Source: JAGTVG01 sp964543195 (GTDB lineage Bacteria > Bacteroidota > Bacteroidia > Cytophagales > Cyclobacteriaceae). From it: a stretch of DNA of 64,000 nucleotides. Positions 17,878 through 25,613 of the stretch are shown here, piece after piece; position 1 is the stretch's first letter; each line of letters opens with the position of its first letter. The DNA lies in NCBI GenBank assembly GCA_964543195.1, contig CAZIXF010000021.1, positions 1 through 64,000 of the forward strand, read 5' to 3'. A model generated the notes under the pieces. It ran no database searches. It had not been told where the DNA came from and saw only the letters and a list, made by a program, of their open reading frames with translations. The translations under genes and the position numbers were made by a program.

Positions 17878-18087
17878 TTATATTTCATTCAATAAGTCCC
17901 TGGCATCCGAAAGTTTTATCTTTCCTGATTCATGAAGTTTAACTTCCTTCATCGATTCCCGAATATCCTCTGTAATTGATTGAGCAGGATATTCTTTCAA
18001 AATTTCGGAAGGAATATTGAAAGGCATCACAGCCTTTAATGCATCCAGCTTCTTCTTACTATCCAGATAAACAATCAATGTTTCCAT
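17878..18087 (-). CDS. Antitoxin-like small protein, divergent from the vapBC pair
   Basis: A 69-residue protein from METLIVYLDSKKKLD; I prefer this ATG to the one four codons upstream. Its first residues resemble the start of the antitoxin opposite it (MDTIVIQLINNKAYK), and both have the short beta-helix pattern of small antitoxins in Bacteroidota. No toxin gene lies next to it on its own strand; it ends just past the integrase remnant. It may be an orphan antitoxin left after loss of its partner. Confidence 0.55.
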   Translation of the reverse strand: METLIVYLDSKKKLDALKAVMPFNIPSEILKEYPAQSITEDIRESMKEVKLHESGKIKLSDARDLLNEI

Positions 18088-18149
18088 TTTACAATTCAAT
18101 AACGTAAAAATTTCCTAAATTTGTAATAATCAACAAATTGTTACAGGAC

Positions 18150-18350
18150 ATGGATACAATTGTCATTCAATTGATAAATAATAAGGCTTACAAACTCATT
18201 CAGGATATGGAAGAATTAAAACTCATAAAGGTTTTAAAAAAGCCGGTTAAAATGTCTTCTTTGCCTGGTAAAATCCGTAAACCTATGAGTAATGAAGCGA
18301 TCGACGAACAATTGAAAACAATTCGCAACGAATGGCAAAGAGATACCTGA
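18150..18350 (+). CDS. Antitoxin of a VapBC-like pair
   Basis: A 66-residue protein starting MDTIVIQLINNKAYK; the upstream in-frame ATG at 18138 is less likely. It ends 19 nt inside the PIN-domain gene, a typical antitoxin-toxin overlap. The N-terminal half could form the dimerisation/DNA-binding part and the basic C-terminal half (KIRKPMSNEAIDEQLK) the toxin-binding part. Antitoxins of this type normally repress their own promoter; the divergent gene on the other side shares the 62-nt intergenic region, so both may be co-regulated. Confidence 0.7.
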   Translation: MDTIVIQLINNKAYKLIQDMEELKLIKVLKKPVKMSSLPGKIRKPMSNEAIDEQLKTIRNEWQRDT

Positions 18351-18727
18351 TCGATACTTCTGGCGTAATAAAGTATCTGAACAGATCCTTTCCCAAGCCC
18401 GGAATTACATTTTTAAATAAGACACTTGATAGGGAAAGCATTATCTCTTTCATAACTGAAATTGAATTGCTTTCCTGGAATCCCCCAGATGAATCTGATC
18501 TGAAAATATATCAAACATTTGTTACCAATAGTCTACGAATTGGTATAAATGATGAAATAATCAGTGAAGCCATCCGGATCCGAAAAGAATTTAAATTAAA
18601 GTTGCCTGATGCCATAATAGCAGCTACTGCACTAACTAATGATCTTACCTTGATTGCTGATAATGACAAAGATTTTTCTCATATACAGGAATTAAATTAT
18701 TTGAATCCGAATCAGATTAAAAAATAA
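18332..18727 (+). CDS. PIN-domain toxin, VapC-like RNase
   Basis: A 131-residue PIN domain. The acidic metal-binding residues are visible in LIDTSGVIKYL (Asp8), in TEIELLSW, in KLPDAIIAATAL and in LIADNDKDF. VapC toxins cleave tRNA or rRNA and are neutralised by the partner encoded just upstream. Length is normal for the family and no residue appears lost. The module sits between the two 59-nt direct repeats, consistent with an acquired addiction module. Confidence 0.85.
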   Translation: MAKRYLIDTSGVIKYLNRSFPKPGITFLNKTLDRESIISFITEIELLSWNPPDESDLKIYQTFVTNSLRIGINDEIISEAIRIRKEFKLKLPDAIIAATALTNDLTLIADNDKDFSHIQELNYLNPNQIKK

Positions 18728-19353
18728 TGTTTTCACTATCAATCCAACCCGCATTTTCGGCCTATGTTTCCCGCACAGGCCGGAACACATTTGCTCTTTC
18801 ATTTAAGGAGAAAATTTTAATTTAAAAGATAGAGATAATTCGATTCATCTTTAATCAAAAGGATCTATTAAAATCAGATTAAAAAACTATTTCCAACTTT
18901 CAGGATAAATTCACCAAATACTAACAAAAAATTCACACCCGGATTAACAAAAAAGTGAAGGCACCGGAGCGCCTTTTTTCCTGCCCTTTACCCACGAATG
19001 TCCCGGAAATTCTGATCCAAATTTTATTCATTTCTGGCGTTTGGAATTTGGCATGAACCAGGCTCCTGGAAACTGCCATTACGCGGGAGGAGCAAGATGT
19101 GTTTTGAACGGTTCAAAACTCCGCTTCAGCTTCGTTTTTCCGCCGCCCAAAACAGCGTCTTGGCCCCGCTTTCATCGGGGCAGGTTTTGCTTAACGTTCC
19201 GCGACGCTTCACTGCAAAACTTTTTAAAATGAAACGGTCGATTAAACCAATATACCGACAGGGGAAAGCTTATGCTTTACTATTCCAAAATAGAGTATAA
19301 AATGACCGATCATTAGGGTTTGTCAAAGGCAGAATTTGCCCGGATGAAAAATC
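18728..19353. other. Intergenic region with one weak hairpin
   Basis: This 626-nt stretch holds no credible gene; the open frames at 19041-19300 have poor composition and no recognisable content. A hairpin at 18958-18979 (AAGGC...GCGCCTT) followed by T residues may end vapC transcription. A second short stem, CCCCG...CGGGG, lies near 19173-19189. The local base composition switches sharply between AT-rich and GC-rich, as in a patchwork of inserted pieces. Confidence 0.45.
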
Positions 19354-19596
19354 TCAACCAAGGGCTAAATCACGAACCTTGATTGTGCTTTCCAAATTAA
19401 AATGTTCATCATAGCATAGCAGATTTAAATTCCTTTTATCAAATAAAATGATGGCCTGGTTATTTTGTTCATAACCCTTTATAGCATATCCTTTTTTGAT
19501 CTGGTTCAGATTGATGATTTTAAGCAGAGAAGAAGATTGTATGTCTTTCTCAAATATTAGGTTTTGAGAAAAAGAAGAGTAATAAAAAAAATGCAC
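19354..19596 (-). CDS. Hypothetical protein downstream of RHS fragment
   Basis: An 80-residue ORF with alternating polar and hydrophobic residues (beta-rich look) and no recognisable domain. It follows the RHS fragment on the same strand by 45 nt, the usual place for an immunity or variable-tip gene, but it has no clear start signal and may be a decayed end. Treat as tentative. Confidence 0.3.
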   Translation of the reverse strand: MHFFYYSSFSQNLIFEKDIQSSSLLKIINLNQIKKGYAIKGYEQNNQAIILFDKRNLNLLCYDEHFNLESTIKVRDLALG

Positions 19597-19641
19597 AAAA
19601 AAATAAAAAAAGGATTTTTCATTGTCTAATTATAGTAATGT

Positions 19642-20430
19642 CTATAAACAGTTAGTATTCAAATTTACAGTCAGTTGTTGATCCATACCAGCATAAAAGT
19701 TTCCATCATAAACAATAATCTCTCCTCCAACACCTTCACTATCATAGCCCCTAAACTTACCATCAGAGCCATGAATAGGATTTAACCCTCCAGATGGATC
19801 AACATTTATAATAGGATTATTCCCGTTACCATTATAAGGATTGAAGTATTGACTTTCAGGGTCGACAGATAACCATCTTCCAATAACAGCATAATAATTT
19901 CTCAATTCAAAACTATTCCATCCCGTCTCCTCATCTTTTTCGGCAAACTGACCCTGGTATCCGAAACGATAACTTTCACGGTTAAAACTCCTGTCCGCAA
20001 TCTCCAGGCCAAATGGATAATAATCAGCCGATTGAGCCAAGGGGCTTTCATTTATCCGGATCTCCATATCGTCAAAATATACATTCACGTCCGCCATACT
20101 TTCGTTAGCTACATAAATATACAAAAATCCCGGTTCATCAATAATTTTATCCAATGCCAATTTTTCCCATTCATTTAAAGCAGAAGCACTGACAAGCGAA
20201 TATCCAAATTCATTATTGAATACCAGGTTTTTATCGAAAAACAGATAATTCAAATATGCTTTGGGCAGATTGGCATCGTCCACGGTAAAGAGTTCCTCCG
20301 CACCCAATGCACCGTTGAACATATCAAAAATGGTTTGTGTTTCCGAAGTGCCATTATAACCAAAGGCACCGGCTACAAGATCCACTAGCCCGCTTACCAG
20401 TGTAGTATTATTATTGGTATTGGAGGTAAA
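19642..20430 (-). pseudogene. RHS-repeat C-terminal core, N-terminally truncated
   Basis: The C-terminal half shows the RHS-associated core: DYYPFGLEIADR, then YQGQFAEKDEETGWNSF, RNYYAVIGRWLSVDP and a closing NPIINVDPSGG. The frame is open only back to a stop near 20433, about 35 nt before repeat copy B, so the thousands of bases of RHS repeats that normally precede are absent. A GTG at 20385 could start a short product, but the fragment is best read as a broken gene. The 41 residues beyond PSGG would be the variable tip (toxin position); they match nothing I know. Confidence 0.75.
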
Positions 20431-20463
20431 TTATTTAAAAAAGGAAAAACAATTGACTTAAAA

Positions 20464-20522
20464 TGTTGTACCTATGTTGTACCCGTCAAAAAATACAAAA
20501 GCTCAAAGTTGCCTTTGAGCTT
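20464..20522. repeat. Imperfect 59-nt direct repeat, copy B, with 11-bp hairpin
   Basis: Partner of 17677-17735. It ends in a perfect stem, AAAGCTCAAAG (20498-20508) with CTTTGAGCTTT (20513-20523), around TTGC; the stem is imperfect in copy A. The hairpin resembles a terminator for the minus strand, where T-rich sequence follows. Lies between the truncated RHS gene and tRNA-Leu. Confidence 0.7.
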
Positions 20523-20538
20523 TATTGTATGTTCTCAT

Positions 20539-20684
20539 TCACCAAATCTCTCAATCACCANNNNNNNNNNNNNNNNNNNNNNNNNNNNNNNNNNNNNNNN
20601 NNNNNNNNNNNNNNNNNNNNNNNNNNNNNNNNNNNNNNNNNNNNNNNNNNNNNNNNNNNNTCACCAAATCACCAAATCACTAAA
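20539..20684. repeat. Octamer tandem array (TCACCAAA) interrupted by the assembly gap
   Basis: Units of TCACCAAA and variants run up to the gap (20539-20560) and resume after it (20661-20684) in the same register of sequence. The gap therefore probably results from collapse of this array, and the true copy number is unknown. Confidence 0.75.
20561..20660. other. Assembly gap (100 N)
   Basis: Exactly 100 undetermined bases inside the octamer array. The real length is unknown. Confidence 0.97.
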
Positions 20685-20692
20685 TAATATTG

Positions 20693-20778
20693 TACCCGGG
20701 GCGGGACTTGAACCCGCACGGCCTGTGAGGGCCACAGGATTTTAAGTCCTGCGTGTCTACCAATTCCACCACCCGGGC
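20693..20778 (-). tRNA. tRNA-Leu (anticodon UAA)
   Basis: An 86-nt class II tRNA with a long variable arm. On the minus strand it begins GCCCGGGTGGTGGAATTGG, has the anticodon loop CTTAAAA, the T loop GTTCAAGTC and ends CCCGGGT plus discriminator A. The acceptor stem pairs over seven positions with one G-U. CCA is not encoded. Octamer arrays flank both sides in opposite orientation. Confidence 0.96.
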
Positions 20779-20789
20779 CGGGATATTTT

Positions 20790-20826
20790 GTGATTTGGTG
20801 ATGTTTTGATGTTTTGATGTTTTGAT
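20790..20826. repeat. Octamer array, reverse orientation (GTTTTGAT units)
   Basis: GTGATTTGGTGA (20790-20801) is the exact reverse complement of TCACCAAATCAC left of the tRNA. It is followed by three perfect GTTTTGAT units (20803-20826). The array lies 12 nt from the tRNA-Leu 5' end and could pair with the left array to isolate the tRNA in a stem-loop. Confidence 0.7.
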
Positions 20827-20867
20827 GTTCTGGCACCCTTGAGTAATGATTTATATTCTATTAACAC

Positions 20868-21221
20868 CTAATTTCTTTTCAAATTTTTTCTTGTAGTTGA
20901 AAAAATTTTAACAAACTCAAAAGCTTCCCTTTCCAATTTTCGGGTTTCAGGCAAATCAGTAATTCCTGATTCAGATACTATTTCCAGCCAAAATAAAGTT
21001 TCATCGGCTTCCTCCAGTACAATGCATATTTTAGCAAAAAATTCTGCTTTCGATCTGCTTCTTCCGGCTGCCCGGTAATTGGCTGCCATTGAAGAGGCCG
21101 ATCTTAATAACTGCCTGATTATTATTCTATCCTCATATGTGAGAGATAAGCCTTTAATGAACTTTACTATTTCAATTGTGAAATACTTAGTCCTGTCCCT
21201 AAGAACTTTTTGATCAATCAT
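20868..21221 (-). CDS. Four-helix bundle protein (S23/IVP-like)
   Basis: A 117-residue helical protein from MIDQKVLRDRTKYF; the longer ATG at 21248 would add a hydrophobic stretch with no purpose. The conserved core (FIKGLSLTYEDRIIIRQLLRSASSMAANYRAAGRSR in part, then KAEFFAKICIVLEEADET) matches the four-helix bundle family first seen as proteins encoded inside 23S rRNA insertions. These small proteins are spread as mobile cassettes and have no settled function. Here it stands between two tRNA genes and is flanked by octamer arrays, consistent with a cassette-like insertion. Confidence 0.88.
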   Translation of the reverse strand: MIDQKVLRDRTKYFTIEIVKFIKGLSLTYEDRIIIRQLLRSASSMAANYRAAGRSRSKAEFFAKICIVLEEADETLFWLEIVSESGITDLPETRKLEREAFEFVKIFSTTRKNLKRN

Positions 21222-21263
21222 AAAAAAGAACGTTAGCTGATTAAACAATAATTATATTCAAAT

Positions 21264-21318
21264 TACCACATCACCACATCACTAAATCACCAAATCACCA
21301 AATCACCAAATCACCAAA
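21264..21318. repeat. Octamer tandem array (TCACCAAA, about seven units)
   Basis: Four perfect units at 21287-21318 are preceded by three degenerate ones (TCACTAAA, TCACCACA and a partial). The array ends 8 nt before the tRNA-Gly 3' end. The same unit flanks the tRNA-Leu gene. Confidence 0.85.
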
Positions 21319-21326
21319 TAAAAAAG

Positions 21327-21399
<73 letters not shown>

Positions 21400-21605
21400 T
21401 TTTTTGTATTCATCCACAAAAATGGAATGCAAAGTTAACCTACAGGATTTAATTTTCAACCCTATGCACTAAATTTTTTGCATCCCTTCCTTTCTGTTTC
21501 TTCTTTGTCGCACCGCCGCATCCTATTATACTCCGCTTTTAAGTCAAAACCGTCAAACTTGATTATCTTTATGCACCATTTTTAATCAGAAAAACACGCA
21601 TTGTC

Positions 21606-22988
21606 ATGACTGAGAACAACAAACAATTTATGGAATACATCGAAAACAATAAACAACGGTTCCTCGACGAGCTTTTTGAACTGATCCGCATACCCTCCAT
21701 CAGCGCCGACCGCAACTTTAAGGATGAAGTGATCAAAGCCGCTACCTATATAAGGGACCGCCTCCTGGAAGCCGGGGCCGACACGGCCAAAGTGGAAAAA
21801 ACAGACGGCCATCCAATCGTGTTCGGTGAAAAGAAAGTCGATCCCTCCCTGCCCACCCTGCTGGTGTACGGTCATTACGATGTGCAGCCTGCCGACCCGG
21901 TCGAGCTCTGGGATACACCACCCTTCGAACCTACCATACGGAACAACAAGATATACGCCCGCGGAGCCTGCGACGATAAAGGGCAGCTTTATATGCATAT
22001 CAAAGCATTCGAAACGATGATGAAAACCGACACACTCAAATGCAATGTCAAATTCATCATCGAAGGGGAAGAGGAAGTAGGTTCGAGTAACCTCGAGGTG
22101 TATATCCGCGAGAACAAGGACAAGCTTGAGGCCGACGTGGTGCTCATCTCGGATACGGATATACTATCCAACGATACACCCTCCATCACCTCGGGATTGC
22201 GTGGCCTGAGCTATATGGAGGTGAAAGTCACAGGCCCGAACCGTGACCTGCATTCCGGTATGTACGGAGGGGCGGTGGCCAATCCCATCAACGTGCTTTG
22301 CGAAATGATCGCTTACCTCAAAGATGGGGAGAACCGGATCACCATTCCCGGGTTCTATGATAAAGTAGTTGAATATTCCAAGGAAAAAAGAGAAGAATTC
22401 AATAAAGCGCCATTCAACCTGGAAGAATATAAAAAAGCATTGGACATCCGGGAAGTGGACGGGGAAAAAGGCTACACCACCGTCGAACGTGTAGGCATCC
22501 GGCCCACCCTCGACGTAAACGGCATCTGGGGAGGCTATATGGGTGAAGGCGCCAAGACGGTGCTTCCTTCCACTGCCCAGGCCAAAATATCGATGCGCCT
22601 CGTACCCGACCAGGAAAGCAAGGAGATCACCGAATTATTTACCAGGCATATTAAATCGATCGCACCGGACGCGGTTAAGGTAGAGGTTACCCCCCATCAC
22701 GGAGGGGAGCCGGCCGTTACGCCCATCGATTCCGATGCCTTCAAGGCTGCCAGCGAGGCGTTCAAAGAAGGTTGGGGCAAAGATCCCATCCCTACCATGG
22801 AAGGAGGCAGTATTCCGATCGTGAACTATTTCGATAAGTTCCTGGGCGTGAATACCATCCTGTTGGGTTTCGGTTTGAAAGAGGACGCCATCCATTCACC
22901 CAATGAATCGTACGGCCTCTTCAATTTCTATAAAGGCATCGAAACCATTATCCTTTTCTATAAACATTTTGCAAAGATCAGGGGATAA
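21606..22988 (+). CDS. M20-family dipeptidase
   Basis: A 460-residue zinc peptidase of the M20 family. Metal ligands lie in GHYDVQP (His90), GACDDKG (Asp123), the general base and bridging region EGEEEVGS (Glu156/157) and in the terminal AIHSPNE histidine. The lid domain occupies about residues 190-350. No signal peptide, so it probably degrades di- or short peptides in the cytoplasm. It has its own upstream region after tRNA-Gly; DsbD lies 110 nt downstream. The substrate could also be an acylated amino acid, as in related carnosinase-like enzymes. Confidence 0.92.
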   Translation: MTENNKQFMEYIENNKQRFLDELFELIRIPSISADRNFKDEVIKAATYIRDRLLEAGADTAKVEKTDGHPIVFGEKKVDPSLPTLLVYGHYDVQPADPVELWDTPPFEPTIRNNKIYARGACDDKGQLYMHIKAFETMMKTDTLKCNVKFIIEGEEEVGSSNLEVYIRENKDKLEADVVLISDTDILSNDTPSITSGLRGLSYMEVKVTGPNRDLHSGMYGGAVANPINVLCEMIAYLKDGENRITIPGFYDKVVEYSKEKREEFNKAPFNLEEYKKALDIREVDGEKGYTTVERVGIRPTLDVNGIWGGYMGEGAKTVLPSTAQAKISMRLVPDQESKEITELFTRHIKSIAPDAVKVEVTPHHGGEPAVTPIDSDAFKAASEAFKEGWGKDPIPTMEGGSIPIVNYFDKFLGVNTILLGFGLKEDAIHSPNESYGLFNFYKGIETIILFYKHFAKIRG

Positions 22989-23098
22989 CGCGCCGGGACG
23001 ACAAAACCTATGAACAGATCATTCGTATGGCATAATAGTCAGATTGATGTATCTTTATTTTATATTAAGTCCGTTAATACTATTTGCTTCACAGGAAT

Positions 23099-25318
23099 AT
23101 GAAAAATTCGGCATCCGATTTATATAAAACAGGTCTTCTGCTCCTATTGATGGCCATCCTTCAGGTCACGGCTCTTAGGGCACAGATCCTGAAACCCGCT
23201 GTCTGGTCCACTACCACATCGAAAGAAGAGGTAAAGCTAGGCGAAACCCTCGACCTGGTGTTCAATGTAACGATCGACGATAACTGGTACCTGTATTCTA
23301 CGGATTTCGATCCCGACCTTGGCCCGATGGTAACAGAATTCACCTTTGAACCGAACGATTCCTACGAGCTGCTGGGGATCATCAAACCCATCAACCCGAA
23401 GAAAAATTACGATGAAATCTTTGAGGGAGAATATACCTATTTCAAGGGCACGGCCCAGTTCCGCCAGACCGTTAGGGTGCTGGACGAAAACTTCCATGTC
23501 TCGGGAAGCTATTCCTACCAGGTCTGTTCCGATATCGACGGAAAGTGCATTCCTTTTGAGGACGATTTCACCTTTGACGGGGTTGAAGTGATATCGGCGG
23601 GCACAGCCGTGAAGCCGGAAGCCGATGAAGCCGCCGAATTAAAGGATGGGGACAAAATAAAAGTCGAACAATTCGAAACGGAGGTCCAGGAAGACACCAG
23701 TCCCATTATCAAGACCAACGAGGTGAAGCTGAAACCGGATACGGTAGCTGAAGAAGAGCAAATGGGCGCAGCGGAAGGTGAACAACCAACCTCCGGAGAA
23801 AAATCTAAAAAGGGCAAGTCACTCCTGACGCAGCGGGCCAACAATGACCCCTACACGCTGCTGTCGTTCATGATCTTCGCCTTCCTCGGAGGACTGGCGG
23901 CGCTGCTTACCCCCTGCGTGTTTCCGATGATCCCCATGACCGTGACCTTTTTTACCGGAAGGTCACCCACACGGGCTGCCGGGATAAAAAATGCCCTGAT
24001 CTACGGTTTTTCGATCATTCTGATCTTTGCCGTAGTGGGATCGATCCTTGCTCCTTTTATGGGTCCCGAAGTGGCCAATGTGCTGGCTACCCACTGGCTT
24101 CCGAATATCATCTTTTTCCTGGTTTTCCTGATCTTCGCCTTGTCGTTTTTCGGGCTTTTCGAAATCCAGCTTCCGACTTCCCTGGTCAATAAGATGGATC
24201 AGAAAGCCGATAAAGGTGGCCTGGTCGGGATCTTTTTCATGGCCCTCACCCTGGTACTGGTTTCTTTCTCCTGTACTGGACCCATCGTGGGAAGTATCCT
24301 TGTCGAATCGGCAGGTGGCATGGCCATTAAGCCCATCATCGGTATGCTGGGGTTTTCACTGGCCTTTGCCATTCCCTTTACGATATTTGCCATTTTCCCC
24401 GACTGGCTCAGCAGCCTGCCCAAATCCGGCGGTTGGCTGAACTCGGTAAAAGTGGTTTTGGGCTTTATCGAACTGGCTTTTGCATTGAAATTCCTCAGTG
24501 TGGCCGACCAGGCTTATCACTGGGGACTGCTCGACCGGGAGATCTACCTGGCGCTCTGGATCGTGATCTTCACCCTGATGGGATTTTATATCCTGGGCAA
24601 GATCAGGCTGCCGCACGATAGCAAGCTGCAAAATATCAGTGTTACCCGTTTAATCCTGGCGATTATAACCTTCTCTTTCGTGGTATACCTTATACCCGGT
24701 ATGTTCGGTGCGCCACTCAAACAGTTGGCCGGTTACCTGCCTCCCATGGCTACCCACGATTTCAAAATTCTCGATGAGATCAGGCATGCCAGGGTAAATT
24801 ATGTGATGGAAGAGAACGAAGCCTTGTGCGAGCCGCCGAAATATGCCGAATTCCTGCATTTCCCGCATGGTCTAGAAGGCTATTTCGACTACGAACAGGC
24901 CATCAGTTGTGCACGCGAGCTAAACAAACCCGTGTTTATCGACTTTACCGGTCACGGATGTGTGAACTGCCGGGAGATGGAAGCCCGGGTATGGTCAGAT
25001 CCGAAGGTATTGAAACGGTTGAAAAATGATTATATCGTAGTGGCCCTTTACGTGGATGACAAGACCGAGCTGCCCGAAGAAGATTGGTATGTCTCAGAAT
25101 ATGATGGCAAAGTGAAAAGAACCATCGGTAAACAGAATGCCGATTTCCAGATCACCCGGTTCAACAACAATGCCCAGCCTTTTTATGTGTTGCTGGATTA
25201 TAATGAGAATATACTGGTCGAACCCAAAGCATACGACCTGAATGTGGGAAATTTCGTGGAATTCCTGGACAGTGGAACCGTCGCATTCAATAAAAAAATG
25301 GCCGACAAAACACGGTGA
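23099..25318 (+). CDS. dsbD: Thiol:disulfide interchange protein DsbD
   Basis: A 739-residue protein beginning MKNSASDLYKTG; a TTG five codons upstream is less likely. Order: signal peptide, N-terminal immunoglobulin-like DsbD domain with a cysteine pair (CSDIDGKC), an eight-segment membrane domain (about 250-540) with redox cysteines in LTPCVFPMIP and SFSCTGPI, and a C-terminal thioredoxin domain with CVNC. It passes electrons from cytoplasmic thioredoxin to periplasmic proteins, serving disulfide isomerisation or cytochrome c maturation. An acidic, low-complexity linker of about 70 residues joins the first two domains. It could supply reductant to the thioredoxin-like protein of the peptide operon. 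Confidence 0.93.
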   Translation: MKNSASDLYKTGLLLLLMAILQVTALRAQILKPAVWSTTTSKEEVKLGETLDLVFNVTIDDNWYLYSTDFDPDLGPMVTEFTFEPNDSYELLGIIKPINPKKNYDEIFEGEYTYFKGTAQFRQTVRVLDENFHVSGSYSYQVCSDIDGKCIPFEDDFTFDGVEVISAGTAVKPEADEAAELKDGDKIKVEQFETEVQEDTSPIIKTNEVKLKPDTVAEEEQMGAAEGEQPTSGEKSKKGKSLLTQRANNDPYTLLSFMIFAFLGGLAALLTPCVFPMIPMTVTFFTGRSPTRAAGIKNALIYGFSIILIFAVVGSILAPFMGPEVANVLATHWLPNIIFFLVFLIFALSFFGLFEIQLPTSLVNKMDQKADKGGLVGIFFMALTLVLVSFSCTGPIVGSILVESAGGMAIKPIIGMLGFSLAFAIPFTIFAIFPDWLSSLPKSGGWLNSVKVVLGFIELAFALKFLSVADQAYHWGLLDREIYLALWIVIFTLMGFYILGKIRLPHDSKLQNISVTRLILAIITFSFVVYLIPGMFGAPLKQLAGYLPPMATHDFKILDEIRHARVNYVMEENEALCEPPKYAEFLHFPHGLEGYFDYEQAISCARELNKPVFIDFTGHGCVNCREMEARVWSDPKVLKRLKNDYIVVALYVDDKTELPEEDWYVSEYDGKVKRTIGKQNADFQITRFNNNAQPFYVLLDYNENILVEPKAYDLNVGNFVEFLDSGTVAFNKKMADKTR

Positions 25319-25613
25319 TAAAAACCAGGCGATTTGATGCCGGGCAAATTTCTGTGATTCCGGGCACCATTCCAGATATCAAAGGATCATCCGGCCGCCA
25401 GATCACCTTCAACCGGCCCCTATATAATACGGTAGCTAATTATAATGCAACAAGATGCGAGGTTACGGGGTAAGACGGAAAGTCAGTTCCGGGATAACCG
25501 GCACACCCGGGCCTGAGATAATCGCATAACCTGACCGGGAATAAGGCAACCATACAGTAATGAGATTGCCGGTGAAGTCAACCCGGAATAAAACAGAAAC
25601 CTCGACCGGACGT
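25319..25613. other. Convergent intergenic region, nothing recognised
   Basis: The 295 nt between dsbD and the convergent M14 peptidase gene contain no gene, RNA or strong hairpin that I can identify. Confidence 0.4.

Noticed and set aside
19041..19300. Two overlapping plus-strand ORFs of 63 and 67 residues
   Set aside because: They overlap in different frames, with no family likeness or start signals, in a patchwork intergenic region.
20463..20745. Plus-strand ORFs spanning the second gap and tRNA-Leu
   Set aside because: They run through undetermined bases, tandem octamers and the tRNA, so they are artefacts.
20539..21318. CRISPR array
   Set aside because: Repeat units are 8 bp and contiguous without spacers, and no cas genes are present. 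They are simple tandem repeats.
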